Below, in pieces: positions 1 through 5,314 of a stretch of 5,925 nucleotides of DNA. The stretch is from NCBI GenBank assembly GCA_937871415.1, contig CALMQD010000604.1, positions 1-5,925 on the forward strand, written 5' to 3'. How positions within the stretch are numbered: the first letter of the stretch is position 1; every line of letters starts with the position of its first letter. Under the pieces are notes generated by a model, which was not told the DNA's origin, searched no databases, and saw only the letters and a list, made by a program, of their open reading frames with translations. The translations under genes were made by a program, and so were the position numbers. Origin of the DNA: an uncultured Phycisphaerales bacterium. GTDB taxonomy: Bacteria; Planctomycetota; Phycisphaerae; Phycisphaerales; UBA1924.

Positions 1-1
1 G

Positions 2-205
2 CCGGAGCAGTTGCGGCGCGATACGGGCGGGCCCAAGGACGCGGACATGCTCGCCTCGCTCGAGACGCTCGAGGGGGAGTTGAGCGGGCTGCGGATCGAA
101 CATCGCGCGGCGCTGGTGCGGAACGTGCAGGAGGGGCAGTTCCACAAGGGTGAAGCGTCGGTGGTGCAGATCGTGGCGCGGAAGGCGGGCGTGGAAGGGG
201 TGTGA
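2..205 (+). CDS. C-terminal end of an unrecognised protein (5' truncated by the window)
   Basis: The reading frame is open from the first bases of the window to a TGA at 203-205, so only the last 67 residues are visible. A TTG at 11 could act as a start, but it has no ribosome binding site and the frame continues upstream, so a truncated gene is more likely. The visible part is charged and probably helical: it has a leucine/glutamate-rich stretch (LASLETLEGELSGL) and then a basic end (VARKAGVEGV). I see no catalytic motif, membrane segment or known domain, and I do not recognise the family. The stop lies three bases before the GTG start of the next ORF in the same frame, so the two are almost certainly co-transcribed and translationally coupled. 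That the frame is coding is fairly secure; its function is unknown. Confidence 0.55.
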   Translation, partial: PEQLRRDTGGPKDADMLASLETLEGELSGLRIEHRAALVRNVQEGQFHKGEASVVQIVARKAGVEGV

Positions 206-208
206 AGC

Positions 209-364
209 GTGATCCGCAAACTGCGTTCAGGCGCATACCGGCTGTACTCGCGGAGAGTAAACCCGAGGACCGGGAAGCGGCGCAACCTGGGCACGTCTGG
301 GACGCTCGAAGAAGCGCGGCGGCACGAGCGCGAGGTGCAGTTCTTCAAGCGGCGCGGGCGCTGA
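209..364 (+). CDS. Small basic conserved-looking protein, 51 aa, function unknown
   Basis: This short ORF starts at GTG 209 and ends at TGA 362-364. A purine-rich GGAAGGGG at 193-200 sits 8 bases before the start and supports it. The protein is very basic. It opens with IRKLRSGAYRLYSRR, then has a PRTGKRRNLGT segment and a closing helix rich in Arg/Glu ending VQFFKRRGR. The arrangement (strand, Tyr-Arg-Leu-Tyr-Ser strand, a turn with Gly-Lys-Arg-Arg, then a helix) resembles the small three-stranded DNA-binding domains at the N-termini of phage integrases (AP2/Arm-type). That comparison is from pattern only. It also resembles short hypothetical proteins I recall from several high-GC bacteria. 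It lies in the same frame as the preceding gene, separated by the stop and one codon. A nucleic-acid-binding role is an inference. The overlapping GTG-started frame at 202-561 is Arg/Ala-rich, lacks domain-like composition and runs deep into the opposing gene, so I prefer this one. Confidence 0.6.
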   Translation: MIRKLRSGAYRLYSRRVNPRTGKRRNLGTSGTLEEARRHEREVQFFKRRGR

Positions 365-370
365 GCGAAC

Positions 371-382
371 CGGCTTCGGCCG
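371..382. terminator. Short cUUCGg stem-loop between convergent genes
   Basis: CGGC-TTCG-GCCG forms a perfect 4-bp GC stem closed by a UUCG tetraloop with the stabilising C-G closing pair. It falls in the 24-base gap between the small plus-strand gene ending at 364 and the minus-strand polyferredoxin gene ending at 389. There is no T-run on either side, so it is not a classical intrinsic terminator. It may be a 3'-end stabilising hairpin for the plus-strand transcript, or chance in GC-rich DNA. Confidence 0.3.
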
Positions 383-388
383 TGGGGG

Positions 389-2410
389 TCAGTGCGCCGG
401 CGGGCCGGGGGACGACGATCCGGAGGTGGTGGCGGCCCGCGCGTGCGCATCGGCGAGGACCTGTGCGGCGCGGGAGAGCCCTTGCCCATCGAGCACGGAG
501 CCGAGGGCGGCGAGTTGCTCGGAAAGGGCGTCGCCGGCGAGTGGGCGGAGGCGGTCGATAGCGCGGGCGCACGCGGCGCGATTGCCCCCGACGGCTTCGA
601 TCGCGACAGCGTCGGTCGCGATGGCCCGGTCGGCTGGGCTGAGAGCGGCGGCCTTGCGGATGGCGGCGAGAGCGGGTGCGGTGCGCCCGTCGGCGATGAG
701 GAGGCGAGCGAGTTCGGCATGGACCGAGCCGTGGCGTGTTTCGCGGGAGGCCAGGCGGTCGAGGAGCGCGACGGCGTCGTCGAATCGGCCGTCCGCGATG
801 AGCGCATCGACGACGGCGCGCCGGCTGTCGGCGTGCCGCGGGTGGGTATCGACGTGTCTCAGGAGCCAAGCGGTGGCTTCGGTGGGGCCTTGCGCCTCGG
901 CGAGTGCCGCGGCGTAGAGCCGGGCCAGGTCGTCGTCGGCGTCGTCGCGGTCGATCGCGCGTCGGGCGGTACGAGCGGCTTGCAAGGCCTGGCCGGAAGC
1001 GAGCAGGAGCCTTGCGGCGGCGGCGTCGGCGCCGGGGGTGCTCAGGAGCGCGATGCCGCCGTCCGAGAGCGGGCCGGCGAGGCGGTAGATGTCGAGGGCG
1101 CGCCGGGCCAGGGTCGGGTCGAGGCTGGAAGGGGTGTTGCCTGCGGTACTCCGCGGGGGCGCGATGACGGCGCGGGACATGATCGCCGCGGCGCGCCGGT
1201 GGAGGACCTGTACCGTCGCAGCCTGAGCAAGCAGGATGCACCAGCCCAGGAAGAGCGCGAGGACGAGGCATCCCGCCGGGCGGACTGCGTCGGCGCGTTT
1301 GAGTTGAGCGCCGAGGAAGCGGACGTTGGGCGCGCTCAGCAGGCGCAGGCAGGCGACGGCCGCGGCGGCGGTGCAGATGGAGAGTCCGACGGCCATGAGC
1401 ATGGGGATCAGGCCGTAAGCACCGCGCGCGGCGAAGAACGTGGCCAGGCCGGCGCCGGTGGCGGTCGCTTCTTCGGCGAGTGAGAGGGAGAAGGAGTTGA
1501 TCGCGCGCTGACCTCGAAGTGACTTGATGGCGGCGGGGGTGGTGAACCCGAGCGACAGGGCGTGCTGCGGGCAGACGCTGACGCAATCGAGCGAGCGGAC
1601 GCAGCGGCTGTTGACGATCGAGCCGTATCGGTTGACCTCGTCCATGACGCGGACGCCGACGGAGCAGGATGCGGTGCAGAGCCCGCACCGGTCGCAGAGC
1701 GCCGGATCAACGACGACGGAGACGGGCGCGAGTTTCTCGGCGGGGTCGAGGAGGCCGGCGTAGGGGCAGCCGTAGCGGCACAGGGCGCGTGAGCCGAGGA
1801 AGTAGACGCTCGCGACGCCGCAGACGAGGAGGAAGGGCACGGCGACGTACCAGCGCGTGGGCAGTCCATTCCAGAAGTCCTCGGTCATGAGGTGGTTGGT
1901 CAGGCCGGGGAATGCGTGCCATGGTCCGATCCAGGCGAGCGCATCGGGGTAGAGGTGCTGCAACACCGGGGCGAGGAGTTCACGCCGAAACGTGGGCCAG
2001 ACGAACATGTAGAGCGCGAGCGCGGTGGGGGCGAGGCCGAGCCAGCGGGCGCGGAAGGGTGGAGGGCGGTGCCCGAGTTTCCCCAGAGCCCAGGCGCAGA
2101 GGTCCTGGAGTGCGCCCATGTGGCAAGCCCAGCCGCAGAGGAATCGCCCGAAGAGCAACGAGACGATGATGGCCGCGCCGAAGACCAGGACGCCGCAGGT
2201 GACCTGCCCGGCTTCGAGGGTCTTCATGCTGTCGGACATGACGGCCGGGGAGATGGAATAGCCGGTGATGAGCCAGTGGGCGATGTGGGCGAGGATGAGC
2301 AGGTGGACGCCGATGAGGGTGGCAACCCGCCATCGGCGCAAACGCGGCGTCGGGCGTGACGCCTTGAGGACGGGCAGGGATACGCGCTTGGGAGGTGCGG
2401 AGCGTGCCAC
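389..2410 (-). CDS. Membrane-bound 4Fe-4S polyferredoxin (NapH/NosR/CcoG-like) with TPR-like C-terminal region
   Basis: The protein has 673 residues. The first 300 match the polyferredoxin type of membrane electron carrier seen in NapH, NosR/NirI and CcoG: hydrophobic segments at about 29-47, 70-90, 122-138 and 188-206, with a CGWACHMG motif at 92-99 and CRYGCP at 211-216. A ferredoxin motif follows, with Cys 239, 242, 245 and 249 (C-x2-C-x2-C-x3-C). A second motif has Cys 270, 276 and 280-Pro, but Ser 273 replaces the second cysteine. Further hydrophobic segments lie at about 332-357 and 379-402. Residues about 430-660 are Ala/Leu/Arg-rich paired helices that look like TPR repeats, probably outside the membrane. 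Such proteins usually pass electrons between the quinone pool and periplasmic or metal-centre enzymes. No reductase partner is visible here, so the substrate is unknown. The GTG start at 2408-2410 has no clear Shine-Dalgarno; the next ATG (codon 58) would remove the first membrane helix. Family level is confident, exact role is not. Confidence 0.85.
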   Translation of the reverse strand: MARSAPPKRVSLPVLKASRPTPRLRRWRVATLIGVHLLILAHIAHWLITGYSISPAVMSDSMKTLEAGQVTCGVLVFGAAIIVSLLFGRFLCGWACHMGALQDLCAWALGKLGHRPPPFRARWLGLAPTALALYMFVWPTFRRELLAPVLQHLYPDALAWIGPWHAFPGLTNHLMTEDFWNGLPTRWYVAVPFLLVCGVASVYFLGSRALCRYGCPYAGLLDPAEKLAPVSVVVDPALCDRCGLCTASCSVGVRVMDEVNRYGSIVNSRCVRSLDCVSVCPQHALSLGFTTPAAIKSLRGQRAINSFSLSLAEEATATGAGLATFFAARGAYGLIPMLMAVGLSICTAAAAVACLRLLSAPNVRFLGAQLKRADAVRPAGCLVLALFLGWCILLAQAATVQVLHRRAAAIMSRAVIAPPRSTAGNTPSSLDPTLARRALDIYRLAGPLSDGGIALLSTPGADAAAARLLLASGQALQAARTARRAIDRDDADDDLARLYAAALAEAQGPTEATAWLLRHVDTHPRHADSRRAVVDALIADGRFDDAVALLDRLASRETRHGSVHAELARLLIADGRTAPALAAIRKAAALSPADRAIATDAVAIEAVGGNRAACARAIDRLRPLAGDALSEQLAALGSVLDGQGLSRAAQVLADAHARAATTSGSSSPGPPAH

Positions 2411-2476
2411 GGTTCGGCGCCTAGGCGGTGGGGATGGTGAGCGGCAATGCGTCGAGCGGGGGTGTGAACGAGTGCG

Positions 2477-2504
2477 AATATAGCGTGCGGGCGCTAAAAA
2501 GCAA
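2477..2504 (-). promoter_or_regulatory. Candidate sigma-70 promoter for the polyferredoxin gene
   Basis: Read on the minus strand, TTGCTT (2499-2504) and TATATT (2477-2482) are separated by 16 bases. The -10 box has one mismatch to TATAAT and the -35 box two mismatches to TTGACA. Transcription would begin near 2470, leaving a leader of about 60 bases before the GTG at 2410. The boxes lie in the only AT-rich island of the window, which helps separate them from chance. The sigma factor rules of this organism are unknown, so this is a prediction. Confidence 0.45.
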
Positions 2505-2511
2505 TAAAAAG
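2495..2511 (+). repeat. Pair of TAAAAAG direct repeats 10 bp apart
   Basis: TAAAAAG occurs at 2495-2501 and again at 2505-2511, so the copies are offset by 10 bases, about one helical turn. The A-tracts overlap the candidate -35 box of the minus-strand promoter. Phased A-tracts of this kind can bend DNA or present two sites on the same face to a regulator. With only two copies this could be coincidence. Confidence 0.4.
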
Positions 2512-2623
2512 GTATGGTTATACGGTATTGATATGCAAGGTGGCGCCGTTGGCCGTCGGAGTTCGTGGCGCAGGTGCGTGCGCGGCGGCGCGAGCCTCGG
2601 GGATTTGCCGGAACTTCACCCGA

Positions 2624-2648
2624 CCCCGGCGGGTGCGACGGGCCGGGG
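2624..2648 (+). repeat. Perfect 7-bp inverted repeat upstream of the SnoaL-like gene
   Basis: CCCCGGC at 2624-2630 pairs with GCCGGGG at 2642-2648 around an 11-base loop. The structure lies about 55 bases before the ATG at 2704. It could be an operator or a leader hairpin. No T-run follows it, so it is not a standard terminator. In DNA this GC-rich some such repeats are expected by chance. Confidence 0.3.
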
Positions 2649-2703
2649 CGATACGCTGCGGGTGCGCTTCCATTCCTTCATCCGTTCGTCCCAGGAGTCA
2701 CCG

Positions 2704-3063
2704 ATGAGCATCCAGACCCTCGCGCGGCAGTTTGTGGAGATGTGCAATCAGGGGAAGAACTTCGACGTGATGCACTCGATGTATCACCCCGAGATCGTCT
2801 CGGTGGAGGGCGACGGGAAGCAGACCGCGGGGAAGACGCCGGTGATTCAGAAATCGGAGCGCTGGGCGGCGGCGAACACGATCCACGGCGAGAAGGTGCT
2901 GGGTCCGTACTTCAGCGGGCCGGATGAGTTTGCGGTGCACTTCACGTTCGAGGTAACGCCGAAGGCCACCGGCCAGCGCGTGACGCAGCAGGAGGTCGGC
3001 CTGTACACGGTCAAGGGTGACCAGATCGTGCGCGAGCGGTTCTTCAACTCGGGGACTTGGTGA
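2704..3063 (+). CDS. SnoaL-like / NTF2-fold small protein
   Basis: This is a 119-residue protein of the SnoaL-like (nuclear transport factor 2-like) superfamily, whose members form a cone-shaped fold that binds small hydrophobic molecules or acts as a dimerisation unit. Visible signs are the opening helix with VEMCNQGKNFDVM, the MYHPEIVSVEGDG segment typical of these proteins, and a closing beta-sheet with HFTFEVTPKATG, VGLYTVKGDQIVRERFF and a terminal GTW. Length fits the family (about 110-140). The start is well fixed: AGGAG at 2693-2697 lies 6 bases before ATG 2704. No signal peptide or membrane segment is present, so it should be cytoplasmic. It stands alone on its strand, converging on the AraC-type gene with a 48-base gap. 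A specific substrate cannot be read from sequence: catalytic SnoaL members and non-catalytic relatives look alike. Family call is strong, function open. Confidence 0.85.
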   Translation: MSIQTLARQFVEMCNQGKNFDVMHSMYHPEIVSVEGDGKQTAGKTPVIQKSERWAAANTIHGEKVLGPYFSGPDEFAVHFTFEVTPKATGQRVTQQEVGLYTVKGDQIVRERFFNSGTW

Positions 3064-3111
3064 GCCTGAATCGCGGCGGGGGAGGCGTGTGAATGTGATT
3101 GGGGGAGGGGA

Positions 3112-4044
3112 CTACGGGCGGCGGATCGGGAGCTGGATCCGCAGCGCGAAGTCGTGCGCCGTGAAATCGGTGGGGCGACCGATCCAGGCTTCAAACGTCG
3201 GTTGGTCGTCCGGGACGTAGCCGCTGCGCGGGAGCCACGTGGAATAGAGCCATTGGAGCGCGCGGTATTCGAGGTCGATCGAGCCGCGGACCTCGACCTC
3301 GGCCACAAGCATGGCGGGGAACCGGAATTGTCCGATCTCGCCGGAAGCGTGCCCGAGTGCGCTGCCGGGGCATTCGACGGCGGCGTGGTAGATGCAGTCC
3401 TTGAGCGCGGTGACGTGCGGGTCTTCCCATTGGTAGCCGAGCCACGGGTTGTCGGCGCAGTCGTGCCGCTGGGCCCAGCGCATCAGGCGCTGGAGCGCGC
3501 GGAGCACGGCGTCGGAGCGGTAGGGGTTGAGGACGCGGATATAGGCGACGGTGCGAGGAGGGAGTGAACGGATCACGACCCTGAATCCGTCCGGGTTCGC
3601 GCCGGGCGGGAGGCGCTGGAGGCGGTGGTTACGCCCGGGCGGAGTGGGGAGGTCGAGCAGTTCGCGCTGCTGCGACTCGAACCAGGCGCGGGCGTCGAAG
3701 GCGCTCGGCGGGACGCCGAAGCGTTGCCGGAAACTGCGGGAGAAGTCGGAGGAGGAAGAGAAGCCGCAGGCCAGTGCGATGCGGGTGAGTGGTTGACGGC
3801 GCGGGTGCGACATCATCGCCAGCGCGCGCTCGAGGCGGATGCGTTTGATGAAGTCGGCGGGAGTCTCGCCGACGATCCCCTGGAAGACGCGGTGGAAGTG
3901 GAAGGGCGAGAGGCAGGCGACGCGGGCGAGCCGGTCGAGGCGAAGGGGCTTGTTCCAGTGCGTGACGATGTGGTCGATCGCGCGGTTGACGCGCTCGACG
4001 TAGGAGAGAGTGGTGGCGGGCTGGGCGGGCTTTCGGATTCGCAA
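3112..4044 (-). CDS. AraC-family transcriptional regulator with GyrI-like effector-binding domain
   Basis: This 310-residue protein has an N-terminal AraC/XylS DNA-binding domain of two helix-turn-helix motifs: about 34-55 (LDRLARVACLSPFHFHRVF) and about 85-118 (ALACGFSSSSDFSRSFRQRFG, then PSAF). A Pro/Arg-rich linker leads to a GyrI-like domain at about 154-308, which in SoxS/Rob- and BmrR-type regulators binds small hydrophobic or cationic compounds. Its FEAW segment near 284-287 lies where this fold usually carries an acidic ligand-contacting residue. The order HTH then GyrI matches Rob-like regulators; length is normal. The start must be TTG 4042-4044: an in-frame TGA lies two codons upstream and no other start precedes the first HTH. 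No obvious Shine-Dalgarno precedes it. It points away from the VOC gene across 96 bases, so it may control itself and that neighbour. The ligand is unknown. Confidence 0.9.
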   Translation of the reverse strand: MRIRKPAQPATTLSYVERVNRAIDHIVTHWNKPLRLDRLARVACLSPFHFHRVFQGIVGETPADFIKRIRLERALAMMSHPRRQPLTRIALACGFSSSSDFSRSFRQRFGVPPSAFDARAWFESQQRELLDLPTPPGRNHRLQRLPPGANPDGFRVVIRSLPPRTVAYIRVLNPYRSDAVLRALQRLMRWAQRHDCADNPWLGYQWEDPHVTALKDCIYHAAVECPGSALGHASGEIGQFRFPAMLVAEVEVRGSIDLEYRALQWLYSTWLPRSGYVPDDQPTFEAWIGRPTDFTAHDFALRIQLPIRRP

Positions 4045-4054
4045 GATCTGTCAA

Positions 4055-4072
4055 GCCGCGGAAACACGCGGC
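4055..4072. promoter_or_regulatory. Inverted repeat in the AraC-GyrI / VOC divergent region, possible operator
   Basis: GCCGCG (4055-4060) and CGCGGC (4067-4072) form a perfect 6-bp inverted repeat around the 6-base centre GAAACA. It begins 11 bases upstream of the regulator's TTG start and lies in the only DNA shared by the two divergent genes. An operator or an mRNA hairpin covering the regulator's ribosome binding region are both possible. AraC-type proteins usually prefer direct or asymmetric sites, which argues somewhat against it being the regulator's own site. Confidence 0.3.
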
Positions 4073-4140
4073 GTTATGCTTGTTGTCAGGACGGGCGGGT
4101 CGGGTCGATCGAGCGCGGTGGCGGGCGAAGGAGCATACAC

Positions 4141-4683
4141 GTGAAGGCATGGATTGTGGCGAGCGTGGGCATCATCGGCGCGGGGATCGGCGCGGCGCTG
4201 GCGGCGCCGGAGTCCAAGGCGGAGCCGGCGACGCCGGGACAGACCGCGGCGGAGAAGACGGAGGGCGGGGGGCGAGCGAAAGGAGACGACGGAATGAGAC
4301 TGGGCGCGTTCTCGGTGAGTCTGGCGGTCAAGGACATCCAGAAGTCGCGCGAGTTCTATGAGAAACTGGGGTTCACGGCGGTCGGCGGGAACCAGAAGCA
4401 GAACTGGCTGATCATGCGGAACGACACGACGACGATCGGACTGTTCCAGGGCATGTTCGACCGGAACCTGCTCACGTTCAACCCGGGCTGGGACGCGGCG
4501 TGCAACACGCTCGAGTCGTTCCAGGATGTGCGGGAGATCCAGAAGGTGCTCAAGGATCGCGGCCTCACGCTCACGACCGAGGCGGATGCGTCGACGACCG
4601 GGCCGGCGAGCCTGACGCTTGTGGACCCCGACGGGAACCCGATCCTGCTGGATCAGCACGTGGCGAGCCCGAAGAAGAAGTGA
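4141..4683 (+). CDS. VOC-superfamily (glyoxalase/bleomycin-resistance-like) protein with export signal
   Basis: Read from GTG 4141 this protein has 180 residues. AAGGAG at 4128-4133 is 7 bases upstream. Residues 1-22 look like a signal peptide: Lys 2, a hydrophobic core IVASVGIIGAGIGAAL, and an AAP end. No lipobox cysteine is present. Residues 23-51 are a charged, low-complexity linker. The VOC domain covers 52-180, with SVSLAVKDIQKSREFYEKLGF near its start and LVDPDGNPILLDQH near its end. VOC folds bind metals or small ligands; enzymes include glyoxalases and dioxygenases. Here Ser 58 stands where a metal-binding His is common and Leu 169 where a Glu is common, so a metal-independent binding role is likely. 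An internal ATG at 4294 also has an excellent AAAGGAG (4279-4285) 8 bases away and would give a 129-residue cytoplasmic form of normal family length. Which start is used, or both, cannot be decided here. Family call is strong. Confidence 0.85.
   Translation: MKAWIVASVGIIGAGIGAALAAPESKAEPATPGQTAAEKTEGGGRAKGDDGMRLGAFSVSLAVKDIQKSREFYEKLGFTAVGGNQKQNWLIMRNDTTTIGLFQGMFDRNLLTFNPGWDAACNTLESFQDVREIQKVLKDRGLTLTTEADASTTGPASLTLVDPDGNPILLDQHVASPKKK
4279..4296 (+). promoter_or_regulatory. Strong internal ribosome binding site and ATG within the VOC gene
   Basis: AAAGGAG at 4279-4285 is followed after 8 bases by ATG 4294-4296, in the same frame as the longer gene. The match to the anti-Shine-Dalgarno is at least as good as that at the upstream GTG. 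The ATG falls exactly at the beginning of the VOC domain, so it would make a complete domain without the signal peptide. Confidence 0.55.
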
Positions 4684-4710
4684 TGCCCGGCCGGTGAGCA
4701 GAAGTGCCGA

Positions 4711-5238
4711 CTACTCGTCGTCCGGTCGCTGCGCCTGCGCCGCGGCCCAGGCCTTTACGATCTTCCCGAAGGCGGAGCGGCGCGAGGCGAACTCGGTTTC
4801 ACTCGTGAAGGTGATCGAGGCGCGGTCGGCGGAGTGCCAGTGAAGCAGCCCGCCTTCGTCGGGAACTCGATCCTTGAGCGCAACGTCGCGGCGGACCTTG
4901 GCGCCGCAGTGCAGTACCACGAGGACGCAGTTGTTGCGGTAGACGTTGACGGTGGCGAACCAGCCGCGGAGGTAGAAACTCGGGCTGTTCCACTTCACGC
5001 CTTCGGTAGCGCTTGGGCATGCCTTCAAAATGGTGGCTCGGATCGCGGAGACGAGGGGTCTCAGTGGATGATTCATCGCGCGGATGAGGCGCTCGACGGC
5101 GGCGGGGTCGTCGTACTCAGCGGGCTTTGCGGGCGCGGCTTTGGGCGGCTTGCGCTGGGCGGACTTGGAGGCCTTGCGCCGCGCGGGCTTTTTCGGAGCC
5201 GTGGTCATCTTGCGCGTGGTTCTCTTCCTGGTCGGCAT
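4711..5238 (-). CDS. DUF1801-domain protein with basic histone-like N-terminal tail
   Basis: From ATG 5236-5238 the protein has 175 residues. Residues 1-40 are a disordered-looking tail rich in Lys, Arg, Pro and Ala (15 of 40 are Lys/Arg, none acidic), resembling histone H1-like or AlgP-like tails. Residues about 44-170 fit the DUF1801 family (YdhG-like): a helical start with MNHPLRPLVSAIRATILKACP, a GVKWNSPSFYLRGWFATVNVY core, LVVLHCGAKVR, and a C-terminal helix FGKIVKAWAAAQ. The biochemical role of DUF1801 is not established. A nucleic-acid-binding role for the tail is inference. The start is uncertain: no good Shine-Dalgarno precedes 5238, and ATG 5206-5208 would shorten the tail by ten residues. 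A longer frame to 5394 would overlap the SDR gene and is rejected. It follows the SDR gene on the same strand after 76 bases, so they may be co-transcribed, and it converges on the VOC gene with a 27-base gap. Confidence 0.8.
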   Translation of the reverse strand: MPTRKRTTRKMTTAPKKPARRKASKSAQRKPPKAAPAKPAEYDDPAAVERLIRAMNHPLRPLVSAIRATILKACPSATEGVKWNSPSFYLRGWFATVNVYRNNCVLVVLHCGAKVRRDVALKDRVPDEGGLLHWHSADRASITFTSETEFASRRSAFGKIVKAWAAAQAQRPDDE

Positions 5239-5314
5239 GGGCGGAGGCTGCGTGTGGTAAGGGGGCGGCGAACGCGGGGCGGGGGATTGGAATGAAGCCT
5301 GGGAGGAGGGGGAG

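Larger units (their letters stand above)
2411..2703. other. Divergent intergenic region between polyferredoxin and SnoaL-like genes
   Basis: These 293 bases separate two divergently transcribed genes. An AT-rich island at about 2474-2540 stands out against the GC-rich surroundings and holds the minus-strand promoter candidate and the TAAAAAG repeats. I found no convincing plus-strand promoter: TTGATA at 2528-2533 is a good -35 match but has no -10 box at the right distance. From about 2541 to 2690 the DNA is GC-rich and contains one inverted repeat. A plus-strand frame is open here but has no ribosome binding site or domain-like composition, so I treat the stretch as non-coding leader. Confidence 0.55.

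Noticed and set aside
202..561. GTG-started 119-codon frame overlapping the first stop codon
   Set aside because: The GTGA overlap looks attractive, but the product is Arg/Ala-rich without domain character and runs deep into the opposing gene. The frame starting at 209 has a better ribosome binding site and protein-like composition.
392..1483. Long plus-strand open frame of 363 codons opposite the polyferredoxin gene
   Set aside because: It is Gly/Arg/Glu-rich low-complexity sequence with no domain, produced by the GC-rich codon usage of the minus-strand gene, whose cysteine motifs and membrane helices are clearly real.
345..1688. Minus-strand open frame of 447 codons in another frame
   Set aside because: It is Arg/Pro/His-rich, typical of an out-of-frame reading of GC-rich DNA, and overlaps the well-supported polyferredoxin gene on the same strand.
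2428..2703. 92-codon N-terminal extension of the SnoaL-like protein
   Set aside because: The extension crosses the AT-rich promoter island and is not protein-like, while ATG 2704 has a perfect AGGAG and gives normal family length.
3064..3111. Possible terminator between the SnoaL-like and AraC-type genes
   Set aside because: The 48-base convergent gap has G-rich runs but I found no stem-loop with a T-run on either strand.
4049..4054. Minus-strand TTGACA, a perfect -35 box, just upstream of the regulator start
   Set aside because: It is only four bases from the TTG start codon, so any -10 box would lie inside the gene. It cannot drive the full-length regulator.
3625..4140. Long N-terminal extension of the VOC frame opposite the AraC-type gene
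   Set aside because: It is antisense to conserved helix-turn-helix coding sequence and is Gly/Glu/Arg-rich. The GTG at 4141 has a strong ribosome binding site and a signal peptide.
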